Source: Phenylobacterium zucineum HLK1 (GTDB lineage Bacteria > Pseudomonadota > Alphaproteobacteria > Caulobacterales > Caulobacteraceae). Taken from it: 64,000 nucleotides of DNA. The translations under genes were made by a program, and so were the position numbers. The stretch is from the NCBI RefSeq assembly GCF_000017265.1, contig NC_011144.1, positions 1 to 64,000 of the forward strand. The letters are read 5' to 3'. Below the pieces are notes generated by a model. It searched no databases. It saw nothing but the letters and a program-made list of their open reading frames with translations, and was not told the origin of the DNA. Shown here one piece after another: positions 8,210-17,169 of this stretch (positions are counted from its first letter, which is position 1; each line of letters begins with the position of its first letter).

Positions 8210-9870
8210 GCGCGGCCGGCCTCCTGGAGCCCCTCGAGCAGCAGGCGGCGCTGTTCGCCGCCGCGCCCAACCGATTCAGCCTCATGAAGGCCGCGCGGGG
8301 AGCGCCCGCGGGCGAGCGCACGCTCCAGGTGCTGCGCAATCACGCGTTCGAGGGCGCCGCGAGCGTCCTGCCCGCCTTCCTGGGCTTCGCGGGCGCGCCG
8401 ATGCGGGTCGAGATCGGCGACTACGACGACAGCCTGAACCTGCCCGAGGAGGCCGGGGACGCCCGCCTGGTCTGGCTGGACTACGCCCGCTACGGCCGGC
8501 TTGACGACGAGGCGCTCGTCGCCTGGATCGTCGGGCGTCTCGACGCCCTGCGCGCCGCCGCGGCGGGGCCGCTGATCGTGAGCAATGCGCCCGACGCGGG
8601 CGACCGCTACGCGGCGCTGAACGGGGCCCTGGCGGCCTGGGCCGAACGCACCCCGGCCGCCGCGGTCCTGCGCCTGGACGAGATCGCCCGGCGACTGGGA
8701 GAGCGGACGTTCGACGAGGCCCGCGCCCAGGCGACCGGCACGCGGCTCGGCGAGGCCGCGATTCTGGAATCGGCCCGGGCCCTCGCCTTCGAGATCCTGG
8801 CCGGCTTCTTCACCCTGCCGGTCAAGGCGCTGGCGGTCGACCTCGACAACACGATCTACGAAGGCGTCCTCGGCGAGGACGGGACCTCGGGCGTGCGCCT
8901 CACCGCGGACCACGCCGCGCTGCAGGCGGCCATCGTCCGCTGGGCCGAGCGGGGCGTGCTGGTGGCGGTGGTCTCGCGCAACGAGGCCGAGGACGTGGCC
9001 GAGCTGTTCCGCGCCCGCGCCGACTTTCCCTTGAAGGCCGAGCACGTCAGCGCCTGGCAGGTGAGCTGGGGGGCCAAGTCCGACGCGGTTCGCGCGGCGG
9101 CGAAGGCGTTCAACATCGGGCCCGACGCGGTGCTGATGATCGACGACAACCTCGGCGAGCTCGTCGAGGCCGGCGCCCGGGTCCCCGGCCTGCGCCTGCT
9201 GCACGCCGGCCCCACCGCGGCCGACGCAGCCCGGGCGCTCGACCTCTATCCCGGCCTGCCCCGCGGCAAGGCGACCTTCGCCGGGCGGGCCGCCGACATC
9301 GCCGCCAACGCCGAGCGCGAGGCCCTCGCCCGCGAGCTGGACGAGGAGGAATACCTGCGGGCGCTCCAGGCCGAGCTGGTCCTCAGCCTGGATCCGGCCG
9401 AGGACCGCGAGCGGCTGGCCGAGATCAGCCGCAAGACCAACCAGTTCAACTTGGCGCTCGCCCGCCTCGACGAGACGGCGGTGGACGAATACCTCGGCCG
9501 CGATGACCGGCTCGTGGCCCACGTCCGGCTGAGCGACCGGCTGGCGGACTCCGGCTCGGTCGCCGCGCTCTTCGCGCGGCGGGACGGCGACACCCTCGTG
9601 GTGGACGAGCTCTGCATCTCGTGCCGGGCGCTTGGCCGGCGGCTGGAGGACGTGATGGTCGCCGAGGCGCTCCGGCGGGGGGTCGAGGCGCTCGGCGCGC
9701 GCCGGGCCGCCTTCGCCTGGCGCCGCGGCCCCCGGAACGATCCGGCGCTGGAGTGGGCCGCTCGCTTCACGGGCCGCCCGCTGGAAGGCGAGGAAGGACT
9801 GGTCGAGGCGCCCGGCTCGGCGCTAGAGGGGCCGTCCGGCGCCCCCGTGACCGTGAAATGGACCAACTGA
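8206..9870 (+). CDS. FkbH-like HAD-IIIC protein
   Basis: 554 aa. An N-terminal region of about 200 aa with an SGNH/acyltransferase-like feel precedes a HAD domain with DLDNTIYEGVLGEDG (nucleophile Asp212, general acid Asp214), then a C-terminal GNAT-like segment containing ISRKTNQFNLA and ISCRALGRRLED. This is the FkbH architecture. Characterised FkbH proteins dephosphorylate 1,3-bisphosphoglycerate and load a glyceryl unit onto an ACP. GTG 8206 overlaps the aminotransferase stop. It is followed at once by an ACP gene, supporting ACP loading here. The substrate is inferred. Confidence 0.85.
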   Translation: MSAAGLLEPLEQQAALFAAAPNRFSLMKAARGAPAGERTLQVLRNHAFEGAASVLPAFLGFAGAPMRVEIGDYDDSLNLPEEAGDARLVWLDYARYGRLDDEALVAWIVGRLDALRAAAAGPLIVSNAPDAGDRYAALNGALAAWAERTPAAAVLRLDEIARRLGERTFDEARAQATGTRLGEAAILESARALAFEILAGFFTLPVKALAVDLDNTIYEGVLGEDGTSGVRLTADHAALQAAIVRWAERGVLVAVVSRNEAEDVAELFRARADFPLKAEHVSAWQVSWGAKSDAVRAAAKAFNIGPDAVLMIDDNLGELVEAGARVPGLRLLHAGPTAADAARALDLYPGLPRGKATFAGRAADIAANAEREALARELDEEEYLRALQAELVLSLDPAEDRERLAEISRKTNQFNLALARLDETAVDEYLGRDDRLVAHVRLSDRLADSGSVAALFARRDGDTLVVDELCISCRALGRRLEDVMVAEALRRGVEALGARRAAFAWRRGPRNDPALEWAARFTGRPLEGEEGLVEAPGSALEGPSGAPVTVKWTN

Positions 9871-10109
9871 TGCCCGCCTCCGTCGACGAAACCCTCGCCG
9901 AGATCCTCAGCCTGGTGCTGGAGCGCCCGGTCGCGCCGGGCGAGGACCTGCGCCGCGAGGACGAGGCGCGCTGGGATTCGCTGAAGCACCTGGAGATCAT
10001 CTTCGCGACCGAGGCCGCGTTCGGGGTCTCGTTCAGCGCGGAGGAGATCGGCGAGGTGATGTCGATCGGCGACCTGAGGGCGAAGGTGACGGCCGCCGAT
10101 GCGCCATGA
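9870..10109 (+). CDS. Acyl carrier protein
   Basis: 79-aa (or 83-aa) free-standing carrier protein. The phosphopantetheine site is Ser37 in WDSLKHLEII, with acidic helices on either side. Start choice: ATG 9870 overlaps the FkbH stop as TGATG and is preferred for coupling; ATG 9858 in the same frame would add MDQL. Being sandwiched between an FkbH-like gene and a GNAT gene suggests it carries the small acyl unit made by FkbH rather than serving fatty acid synthesis. It overlaps the next gene by 11 bp. Confidence 0.88.
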   Translation: MPASVDETLAEILSLVLERPVAPGEDLRREDEARWDSLKHLEIIFATEAAFGVSFSAEEIGEVMSIGDLRAKVTAADAP

Positions 10110-10671
10110 CGTCAGCCTCGAGGGGTTTCGGTTCCGCCTGCGCCCGGTGACGCTGGCCGATGCGCCGTTCATCGTGGGCTTGCGCACCGATCCCGAGCTC
10201 GGGCGCTTCCTGCACGCCACCTCGCCGCGGGTCGAGGACCAGGAGGCCTGGCTGGAGCGCTATTTCGAGCGCGCCGGCGACGTCTACTTCGTGATCGAGG
10301 ACGGCCGCACCGGCGAGGCGGTGGGGACGATCGGGATCTACGACATCGACGAGGCCGCCCGCGCCGCCGAGTGGGGCCGCTGGCTCGTGAAGCCCGGATC
10401 GGTCGCGGCGGTGGAATCGGCCCTGCTGATCTACCGCGCCGCCTTCGAGGCGCTGGGGCTGGAGGCGGTCTACTGCCGCACCGTCGCCGACAACCAGCGG
10501 GTCGTCTCGTTCCACGATTCCACCGGCGCGCCGCGAACCGGGGTGCTCAAGGACCATGTGGAGCTGGACGGGGCGCTCCACGACAGCGTGGAACACCGGG
10601 TCACGCGCGAGGCCTGGACGGCCATGCGCCCGCGGCTCGAGATGCTCGCCAGCCGCGTGGCGGGGACGTAG
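10099..10671 (+). CDS. GNAT-family N-acyltransferase
   Basis: 190-aa RimJ/PseH-like GNAT domain: the N-terminal FRLRPVTLADAPFI strand-helix, a core strand with VGTIGIYDID, and a C-terminal helix region with DNQRVVSFHDSTG. In the context of an amino-sugar aminotransferase and a dedicated ACP, it is the natural candidate to acylate the 3-amino group, possibly taking the acyl group from the ACP instead of CoA. The acyl donor cannot be read from sequence. It overlaps the ACP gene by 11 bp, so the frames are translated together. Confidence 0.8.
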   Translation: MRHDVSLEGFRFRLRPVTLADAPFIVGLRTDPELGRFLHATSPRVEDQEAWLERYFERAGDVYFVIEDGRTGEAVGTIGIYDIDEAARAAEWGRWLVKPGSVAAVESALLIYRAAFEALGLEAVYCRTVADNQRVVSFHDSTGAPRTGVLKDHVELDGALHDSVEHRVTREAWTAMRPRLEMLASRVAGT

Positions 10672-10680
10672 AGACGGCCC

Positions 10681-11091
10681 ATGCTCGACGCGCCAGGCTT
10701 CAGCTTCCACCACCTCGGCGTCGCCTGCCGCGACATCGACCGCGAGCGCGAGGGCTGGCTGAGGCTGGGCTACGCCCTGGAGGGCGAGGCGTTCACCGAT
10801 CCCGTCCAGAAGATCCACGGCTGCTTCATCATCGGGCCCGGACCGCGCCTGGAGCTGCTCGCCCCGGCCGCCGAGGGCTCGCCCGTCGAGGGCTACCTGC
10901 AGCGCGGGACCAAGTTCTACCACCAGGCCTTCGAGGCCCGCGATTTCGACGGGGCGCTTCAGGCGCTCCAGGGCAGGGGGCTGCGGGTCACCGCCGGCCC
11001 CGTGCCGGCCGTCGCCTTCGGCGGCCGCCGGATCGCCTTCCTGATGACCCCGACCCTCAACCTCATAGAGATCATAGAGGCCGCGACATGA
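10681..11091 (+). CDS. VOC-superfamily protein (glyoxalase / methylmalonyl-CoA epimerase-like)
   Basis: 136 aa. Two beta-alpha-beta-beta-beta modules are visible: FHHLGVACRDIDRERE at the start (metal His candidate) and LELLAPAAEGSP, then KFYHQAFEARDFDGALQAL and NLIEIIEA with a terminal Glu ligand. These resemble methylmalonyl-CoA epimerase-like VOC proteins. A plausible role is epimerising or otherwise processing the small acyl unit of the cluster, but this is inference. Its stop overlaps the methyltransferase ATG. Confidence 0.75.
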   Translation: MLDAPGFSFHHLGVACRDIDREREGWLRLGYALEGEAFTDPVQKIHGCFIIGPGPRLELLAPAAEGSPVEGYLQRGTKFYHQAFEARDFDGALQALQGRGLRVTAGPVPAVAFGGRRIAFLMTPTLNLIEIIEAAT

Positions 11092-11813
11092 GCGCCACCA
11101 TGACCGAAGAAGAGCGCCGCCGGCTCGACGAGATCGCGGCCGACTCCACCTACGGGGCGGGCGCCAACCGCGCCACCATCGCCCATTCCTTCGAGGTGTT
11201 CCGGCGCTACATCCGCCCGGGCCCGATCCTCGAGATGGGGCCGGCGGAAGGCTACATGACCGGCGACCTGGCCTCGCTGGACGAGCCCCTGACGGTGGTC
11301 GAGGGGGCCAAGGTGTTCTGCGACTCGATCAAGGCCCGCTGGCCGCAGATCGAGGTGGTCCACGCCCTCTTCGAGGAGTTCAAGCCGAAGCAGAAGTTCC
11401 GCAGCATCGTGCTGGGACACGTGCTGGAGCACGTGGACGATCCGGTCGGCATCCTGGCGCTCGCCCGCGAGTGGCTGACGGACGACGGCCGCATCCTGGC
11501 GGCGGTGCCCAACGCGCGCTCGCTGCACCGCCAGGCGGCGGTGATCATGGGGATGCTGCCGTTCGAGGAGGCCCTGAACGAAGCCGACCATAAGCACGGC
11601 CACCGGCGGGTCTACAATCCCGAGACCTTCCGGCGCGACTTCATGCAGGCCGGCCTGTCGATCGAGGTGTTCGGCGGCTACTGGATGAAGCCGGTCTCCA
11701 ACGGCCAGATCGAGCGCGACTGGACGCCCGAGATGCTGCAGGCGTTCATGGTGCTGGGCGAGCGCTACCCCGACATCGCCGGCGAGATCTACGTGGTGGC
11801 GCAGCGCCGCTAG
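11088..11813 (+). CDS. Class I SAM-dependent methyltransferase
   Basis: 241 aa. Motif I ILEMGPAEGYMTGDLA (around residues 46-61) binds SAM, VVEGAK ends strand 2, and VLGHVLEHVDDPVGIL is the post-II segment typical of methyltransferase families 11 and 23. The acceptor is unknown; in this operon it could be the sugar, the acyl unit or the assembled glycan. It is the last gene of the + strand run from 6702, and its TAG overlaps the TAG of the convergent glycosyltransferase. Confidence 0.8.
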   Translation: MSATMTEEERRRLDEIAADSTYGAGANRATIAHSFEVFRRYIRPGPILEMGPAEGYMTGDLASLDEPLTVVEGAKVFCDSIKARWPQIEVVHALFEEFKPKQKFRSIVLGHVLEHVDDPVGILALAREWLTDDGRILAAVPNARSLHRQAAVIMGMLPFEEALNEADHKHGHRRVYNPETFRRDFMQAGLSIEVFGGYWMKPVSNGQIERDWTPEMLQAFMVLGERYPDIAGEIYVVAQRR

Positions 11814-13069
11814 GGCCGGGCCGCCTCGTTCGCGACATAAGCGTCGAAACGGCCGAGTTCGCGTTCGAGCTCGGCGACCGCCTCGGGGGTGCGCAGGGCG
11901 GGGGCCATGGCGAGCGCCGCGTCGAGGGCGGCGTCGATCTGGTCGGGCCGCTCCACCTCGGTCCAGCGGCGGAGCGGCAGGTCGTAGCGCAGCAGGGGCG
12001 GCGTCCCGGCCGCCATCGGCAGGATCACCGGGATGCGGGCGGCCATGGCCTCGAGGTTCGCCTTGCCGCCGGTCTCGGGGAAGCTGGAGAGGTAGACGTC
12101 GGCGCCGTGCTCCAGCAGGGCCGCGTGCACGCTTTCCACCTGTCCGACGAAGCGGTAGCGGGCCGGATCGGCGCCGGCGCCCGCAAGGGCCTGCCGCAGA
12201 CCCTGCTCGAACTCGGGGCTCGTGGCGCCGATGTGGATCATCTCGGCGCCCGGCCGCCGTAGGACCGCGGCGGCGAAGTCGGCCCAGGCGTGCGCCCGCC
12301 GGCCCTCGAACTTGTGCTGGACGCCGGACGTCGCGACCCGAAGCCCCGGCCTCGCCGCGACCTCGCCCGGGGCCAGGGCAGGCGCCGCGAGCCCCGCGTA
12401 GAGCGGCCGCAGCCCCGCGTCGCGGCAGGCCAAGTGGCAGGTCCAGGTGAGGTCGACGTGGGCGGCGAACGGCAGGGTCGCGCCCAGGCAGGGCAGATGG
12501 TCGGCGTGATGGATGAACTCGACCACGTCGCGGAAGGGCCAGGCGGCGGCCACCGCCGTCAGGTCCATGTGGTGGTTCAGCAGGAAGATGCGGGTCGGCC
12601 GGATCGCCGCCAGGATGTTGTAGAGCTCAACGATCCGCTCGGCGGGGGTGGCCGAGGCCAGCAGCACCGCGGCGCGCAGGTCGAAGCCCGGCACGCCGTT
12701 CAGCATCTGCCGGTGGCGGAACTGGCGCTTGGGGTCGGTCATCACCAGCGTGGCCGAGGCCGGCGGAAGGCGCCGAACGATGTCGGCCGCCACCCGGCTG
12801 TGGCCGCCGGAAGCGTAGAGGCGGCTGACGAGCACGACGGCGCGCGTGTTGGAAAGCTCGCCGGGCAGGTCCTTCAGCTTCAGCCGCTGCGCCAGCACCG
12901 GGACCGTAGCATCGACTTCGGAGGCGTAGAGCATCCGGCCGTAGAGCTCGGGCTCCCGGAAGCGGCCGGCGACCCGCGCCACGTGGTCGATGGCCACATC
13001 GAGCTGCTCGGCGGTGCGCGCGACGCGCAGCGCCTCGGCCAGCGCGTTCGCGGGCAGGTCCAGGTCCAT
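11810..13069 (-). CDS. Glycosyltransferase, GT4-like
   Basis: 419 aa. The C-terminal half has the GT-B nucleotide-sugar signature YLSSFPETGGKANLEAMAAR, where the two glutamates form the E-x7-E motif, preceded by RYRFVGQVESVHAALLEHGAD. The N-terminal half has an acceptor-side Rossmann-like domain with VVLVSRLYASGGHSRVAADI. ATG 13069 follows the stop of the upstream glycosyltransferase by 2 bp; the frame is open further upstream only as a shadow of that gene. It probably builds the glycan for which the adjacent + strand operon makes a sugar. Donor and acceptor unknown. Confidence 0.8.
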   Translation of the reverse strand: MDLDLPANALAEALRVARTAEQLDVAIDHVARVAGRFREPELYGRMLYASEVDATVPVLAQRLKLKDLPGELSNTRAVVLVSRLYASGGHSRVAADIVRRLPPASATLVMTDPKRQFRHRQMLNGVPGFDLRAAVLLASATPAERIVELYNILAAIRPTRIFLLNHHMDLTAVAAAWPFRDVVEFIHHADHLPCLGATLPFAAHVDLTWTCHLACRDAGLRPLYAGLAAPALAPGEVAARPGLRVATSGVQHKFEGRRAHAWADFAAAVLRRPGAEMIHIGATSPEFEQGLRQALAGAGADPARYRFVGQVESVHAALLEHGADVYLSSFPETGGKANLEAMAARIPVILPMAAGTPPLLRYDLPLRRWTEVERPDQIDAALDAALAMAPALRTPEAVAELERELGRFDAYVANEAARP

Positions 13070-13071
13070 GG

Positions 13072-14571
13072 CTACGCCGCCTCGGCCACGAGGGCGGCGA
13101 GTTTCGGGTCGCGCGCGAAGAGGGCGGCGGCGAGCTCTTCGCGGCGGCGCCAGAGCTCGTGGTACCAGGCCGAGCGCGCCTCGATCTGATAGGCGAACAT
13201 CCGCTCGTCGCGGACGTAGCCCCACGCCTGCCGCGCGATGCGCCGGCGCATCGGCTCGTCCTCCAGCGCCATGGAGAGCAGGGGGGCCCAGTCCTCCAGG
13301 CGCTCGGCGATGAGCCCGGTGTCCCCGTGGCGCACCGCCCCGGCGTAGATGGTGGGCGAGGCGAGGATCACCGCGCCGGCCGAGGCGGCGTCGAGGAACT
13401 TGGCGTCGCTCTTGGTGTCCAGGAACGGCCGGTCCTCGATGGGCGAGAGCGAGACCGCGCACCCGCCCATCAGCCGCAGGTAGTCGGCGTAGGGCAGGTA
13501 GTCGTGGAAGCGCTTGCGGTCGGTCGGCAGGGCGTCGAACACCGCCCGGTCGCCCACGACCTCGAATTCCGCGTCGGGCCGGCGGGCGGTCACGGGCCCG
13601 AGCGAGCGGGCGACCTCCGCCGCGAAGGGGCCGCGGCCGACGGCGCCGTAGAACACCCGCGGCGGCTTGTCCTCGCGCAGCGGCGGCAGCTCGAAGACGG
13701 CGTTGGGGAAGACCCGCACCTCGGGATTGTAGGGCCTGTAGGCTTCGGCCAGCTGCTCGGTGGAGGTCTGCACGGCGTGCACCAGGCTGAAGCGCAGCCA
13801 GTCGGTGTCGCGCACCGGACGCTTGCCGACCGCCGCCACCAGGCTCGGATGGTCGTCGTGCTCGATGACGATCACCCAGCCCTCGCGGATGCACGCCAGC
13901 GACAGCTGGCGCAGCTTGTCGGTGTCGGTGTCGTTGGGCCGCTGGAGGATGATCACCTTCGGCGCGCCGGGCGGCGTCGGCGGCAGCGACACGGGGATCT
14001 TCTGGCAGGCGAAGACGAGGCCGGGATCGGTGCGCAGGGCGAGCGAGGGCAGCGAGGTGCGGATGTCCATCAGCCGCGGGGCGAAGGCGGCGAACTGAAC
14101 CAGCAGCGGCGGGTCGGCGGGCCCGCCGGCCTTGCGGCCCACCAGCACCAGCCCCGCCTCGGTCGCCGGCGGCGGCTCGGCGAGCGCCGCGGGGACCAGG
14201 TTCGAGCGGATGTCGCTGAAGAACGGCTCGGGCCCGGCCAGCGGCTGGAGCTGCAGGACCTCGATCCCGAGCGCCTGGACCAGAGCCAGCAGGTAGCGCA
14301 CCCGCTCAGGCGCGGCCGGCCTCAACACGGCGACGAACGCGCCGCCGGGCGCCAGGGCCTCGGCGACGGACAGGTCCCTCAGGGCGGCGTCGAGGTCGTC
14401 GGTGGCGAGAGCATCCACCTGGGCCTCGGGCCCGTCGTCCGCGAACCGCGCCTTGGGGTTGCGCGCGAGGCAGGCCGCCTCGAAGCCCTCGCGGTCCTCG
14501 CCCAGGTACTTCAACGTCCGCGCCGCGGCCGGTGTGCGCCCGAAGAGCGCGAGGTGACGATCTGACAGCAA
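13072..14571 (-). CDS. Glycosyltransferase-like protein with an N-terminal extension
   Basis: 499 aa. The C-terminal domain (about residues 290-480) is GT-B like: [40 protein letters not shown], and [23 protein letters not shown] as the donor-binding signature. The N-terminal approximately 170 residues are not recognisable as a glycosyltransferase; [13 protein letters not shown] there resembles the end of a methyltransferase fold, but no SAM motif I is visible. The start is a TTG at 14571 with a weak ribosome site, so the N-terminus is uncertain. It is in tandem with the next glycosyltransferase. Confidence 0.72.
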   Translation of the reverse strand: MLSDRHLALFGRTPAAARTLKYLGEDREGFEAACLARNPKARFADDGPEAQVDALATDDLDAALRDLSVAEALAPGGAFVAVLRPAAPERVRYLLALVQALGIEVLQLQPLAGPEPFFSDIRSNLVPAALAEPPPATEAGLVLVGRKAGGPADPPLLVQFAAFAPRLMDIRTSLPSLALRTDPGLVFACQKIPVSLPPTPPGAPKVIILQRPNDTDTDKLRQLSLACIREGWVIVIEHDDHPSLVAAVGKRPVRDTDWLRFSLVHAVQTSTEQLAEAYRPYNPEVRVFPNAVFELPPLREDKPPRVFYGAVGRGPFAAEVARSLGPVTARRPDAEFEVVGDRAVFDALPTDRKRFHDYLPYADYLRLMGGCAVSLSPIEDRPFLDTKSDAKFLDAASAGAVILASPTIYAGAVRHGDTGLIAERLEDWAPLLSMALEDEPMRRRIARQAWGYVRDERMFAYQIEARSAWYHELWRRREELAAALFARDPKLAALVAEAA

Positions 14572-14620
14572 GGCGATCCCCGCAGGCCCGGCGCCTGCTT
14601 AGCGGAAGCGCCCCAAACGC

Positions 14621-14645
14621 AAAAGGCCGCCGGGTCTGGCGGCCT
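14621..14645 (-). terminator. Rho-independent terminator after tRNA-Gly
   Basis: Read on the minus strand: GGCCGCC stem, 6-nt loop, GGCGGCC, then TTTT. It lies about 30 nt beyond the CCA end of tRNA-Gly and in the same orientation, a standard tRNA terminator. Confidence 0.8.
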
Positions 14646-14673
14646 CTTCGCTTGTCTCCCCCTGGAGGGAAAA

Positions 14674-14748
14674 TGGAGCGGGCGAGGCGATTCGAACGCC
14701 CGACCCCAACCTTGGCAAGGTTGTGCTCTACCCCTGAGCTACGCCCGC
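14674..14748 (-). tRNA. tRNA-Gly (anticodon GCC), CCA encoded
   Basis: Cloverleaf readable by eye on the minus strand: acceptor GCGGGCG/CGCCCGC, D arm GCTC..GAGC, anticodon stem CAACC/GGTTG around loop TTGCCAA giving anticodon GCC, T arm with TTCGAAT loop, discriminator T, then encoded CCA. The total is 75 nt with CCA. An intrinsic terminator follows. Confidence 0.96.
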
Positions 14749-14843
14749 GCTCCGCGGAGGTGTCTGGCGACGCCTCCAATTGCGAGAGGCGGCCTTATGA
14801 CAGAGGCCATTTCGGTTGGCAAGCGGCCGAATGGCGCAATTTC

Positions 14844-15584
14844 TCAGCCGAATTTCGGGGCCTTCAGCCGGCGCTTGTTGACGTGCCCTTCGGGGGCCGG
14901 CGCGACCTCTTCCGGGAACTCGCCCTTGAAGTAGTAGCGCTGCCAGGCCTCCTTGGTGGCCTCGGGATCGCCGCGGAAGATCTTCTGGTTGAACTCGGAG
15001 CGGTGCTTCTCCCAGACGTCGTACTGGTGGCGCAGCTCGGGATTGGAATCCATCCGCCGGATCACCGGCTGGATCTCGTGCAGCGGGTGGTCCTGCAGCA
15101 GGGTGATGAAGCAGAAGGGCTCGCCCTTCTCGAAGCGCACCTTCCCAGGGCGGGTGAAGATCCAGTTCATGGTGAAGGGGAAGGGCAGCCAGTCGGTCTC
15201 GACCACCCCGGCCAGGGGCTGGATGCCGTCCTTGACGTGGTTCGGCGGCCCGCCGACCCACATCGACCAGCCGGGCGGGGTGCGGAACAGATAGCCCGAG
15301 TGGAAGGTCAGCACCCCGTGGCTGAAGTGGCTGGACGCCAGCAGGTGGAAGTCCGGGTGCGGGTGGTCCGGCGTCAGCTTGATGTCCTGCTGGTGGATCC
15401 CCCCGTTCCACTCCGCCGTGAAGCTGACCGGGCAGAGCAGCTCCCAGCCCGAGGTGTTGGCCATCGACAGCGGCAGGCACCGGTAGGGGTGCCGCTCGGC
15501 GAAGCGGTCCATCCAGGCGCGGTTCGGCCGGCCGGGCACCAGCTCGGGCGGGTTGCGGGACGTGGGGTAGCACTCGAGTTCCAT
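14844..15584 (-). CDS. Uncharacterised protein, probably DUF6065 family
   Basis: 246 aa starting MELECYP. The sequence is rich in aromatic and proline residues ([68 protein letters not shown]). I believe this is the family catalogued as DUF6065, with no experimentally assigned role that I can state. There is no signal peptide or membrane segment. The frame is open far upstream only as a shadow of the convergent + strand genes; ATG 15584 gives the compact protein. It is divergent from the ProX-like gene 57 bp away. Confidence 0.72.
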   Translation of the reverse strand: MELECYPTSRNPPELVPGRPNRAWMDRFAERHPYRCLPLSMANTSGWELLCPVSFTAEWNGGIHQQDIKLTPDHPHPDFHLLASSHFSHGVLTFHSGYLFRTPPGWSMWVGGPPNHVKDGIQPLAGVVETDWLPFPFTMNWIFTRPGKVRFEKGEPFCFITLLQDHPLHEIQPVIRRMDSNPELRHQYDVWEKHRSEFNQKIFRGDPEATKEAWQRYYFKGEFPEEVAPAPEGHVNKRRLKAPKFG

Positions 15585-15641
15585 GGCCGAGACCTTTACG
15601 GGCCCCCTCCCCTTCCCGTCCAGTTCCGCTATGGAGCGGCC

Positions 15642-16157
15642 ATGGCGATGACGAGAGACGAGCTGCTGGCGTACTTCGACGAGATCGGGGTGCGGCACGC
15701 CACCTTCGACCATCCGGCCGTCTTCCGGGTGGAGGAAGGCGAGGAGATCAAGGCCCGCATCCCGGGCGCCCACACCAAGAACCTGTTCCTGAAGGACGCC
15801 AAGGGCCAGCTGTGGCTGATCTCGGCCGAGGGCCACGCGGTGATCGACCTGAAGCGCCTGCACCAGGTGATCGGCTCGGCGCGGCTCTCGTTCGGGAACG
15901 CCGAGCTGATGGAGGAGACCCTGGGCGTGACGCCCGGCTCGGTGACCGCCTTCGCCCTGGTCAACGATCGGGCCCGGCGCGTGCGCTTCGTGCTGGACCG
16001 CACCCTGGCCGAGGCCGAGCTCGTCAACTTCCACCCGCTGACCAACACCGCGACCACGACGGTGAGCGGCGCCGACCTCCGCCGGTTTCTCGCCGCGATC
16101 GGCGTGGAGCCGATGGTTGTGGACTTCCAGGCCATGGCCGTGGTGGAGAACGCCTGA
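15642..16157 (+). CDS. proX: Prolyl-tRNA editing protein, ProX/YbaK family
   Basis: 171-aa stand-alone editing domain related to the INS domain of ProRS; such proteins hydrolyse mischarged Ala-tRNA(Pro). Landmarks are [15 protein letters not shown] near residue 20, [13 protein letters not shown] with the catalytic Lys, and the C-terminal [16 protein letters not shown] 15642 chosen; ATG 15648 two codons later is an alternative. Followed by a 87-bp gap and the thioredoxin-domain gene. Confidence 0.88.
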   Translation: MAMTRDELLAYFDEIGVRHATFDHPAVFRVEEGEEIKARIPGAHTKNLFLKDAKGQLWLISAEGHAVIDLKRLHQVIGSARLSFGNAELMEETLGVTPGSVTAFALVNDRARRVRFVLDRTLAEAELVNFHPLTNTATTTVSGADLRRFLAAIGVEPMVVDFQAMAVVENA

Positions 16158-16244
16158 GCGCCCTGCGTTGAAGCCGGGCCGTCTTGCGACCATCTTGGAC
16201 GCAAGGCGTTTTGTCAGCGCAGTGGGACAAGGGAACTTCGGGCG

Positions 16245-17156
16245 ATGACCCTGATCGGGGAAACCGGCGGCGCGCCGACGGGCGACGTCAACAAGGCCGA
16301 GATCATCAAGGACGGAACGGACGCCAGCTTCATGGCCGACGTGGTGGAGGCCTCGAAGACCACGCCGGTCATCGTGGACTTCTGGGCCACCTGGTGCGGC
16401 CCGTGCCGCCAGCTGGGCCCGGCGCTGGAGAAGGCGGTGACCGCCGCCAAGGGCGCGGTGAAGCTGGTCAAGGTCGACATCGACCGCAACCCGGCCTTCG
16501 CCGGCCAGCTGCGGGTGCAGTCGATCCCGGCGGTGTTCGCCTTCGTGGACGGCCGGCCGGTGGACGGCTTCATGGGCGCGCTGCCCGAGAGCCAGGTGAA
16601 GCAGTTCGTCGACCGCCTGGCCAAGCAGGGCGGCGGCGATCCGATCGAGCAGATGCTGGAGATGGCCAGGGAGTCGCTCGAGCTGGGCGACATGGGCGGC
16701 GCGGCCCAGGCCTACGCCCAGATCCTGCAGGCCGATCCGCAGAACGTGAAGGCGCTGGGCGGCCTCGCCCGCCTCTACCAGCAGTCGGGCGACCTGGAGC
16801 GCGCCCGCGAGGTGCTGGAGATGGCCCCCGAGGGCGCCAAGGACCCCGACCTCGACGCCGTCCGCGCCGCCCTGGCCCTGGCCGAGGAGGCCCCGTCCGA
16901 AACCGCCGAGTTCGAGCAGCGCCTGGCCGCCGACCCCGACGATCACGAGGCGCGCTTCGAGTTCGCCAAGGCGCTGGCCGGCTCGGGCCGGATGATGGAG
17001 GCCGTGGACGAGCTGATCGAGATCGTCCGCCGCGACCGCGCCTGGAACGACGAGGCCGCCCGCAAGCAGCTCCTCACCATCTTCGAGGCCGCGGGTCCGA
17101 CCTCGGAGGTCGCCAAGCAGGGCCGGCGCAAGCTCTCCTCCCTGCTGTTCAGCTAG
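16245..17156 (+). CDS. Thioredoxin-domain co-chaperone, CnoX/YbbN-like
   Basis: 303 aa: thioredoxin domain (about residues 20-130) with WATWCGPC (Cys51 and Cys54), then a helical C-terminal half with TPR-like repeats (ELGDMGGAAQAYAQILQADPQN and similar). This is the YbbN/CnoX layout. Such proteins protect chaperone clients under oxidative stress. Unlike E. coli CnoX, which has a degenerate site, this one keeps both cysteines and could be redox active. First gene of a + strand run with the Lon-N and Trm112-like genes. Confidence 0.88.
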   Translation: MTLIGETGGAPTGDVNKAEIIKDGTDASFMADVVEASKTTPVIVDFWATWCGPCRQLGPALEKAVTAAKGAVKLVKVDIDRNPAFAGQLRVQSIPAVFAFVDGRPVDGFMGALPESQVKQFVDRLAKQGGGDPIEQMLEMARESLELGDMGGAAQAYAQILQADPQNVKALGGLARLYQQSGDLERAREVLEMAPEGAKDPDLDAVRAALALAEEAPSETAEFEQRLAADPDDHEARFEFAKALAGSGRMMEAVDELIEIVRRDRAWNDEAARKQLLTIFEAAGPTSEVAKQGRRKLSSLLFS

Positions 17157-17169
17157 GGAGGCGGGCGCC

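Noticed and set aside
11810..13894. 694-codon frame as one long glycosyltransferase
   Set aside because: Its first 275 codons are an out-of-frame shadow of the upstream glycosyltransferase; the real start is ATG 13069.
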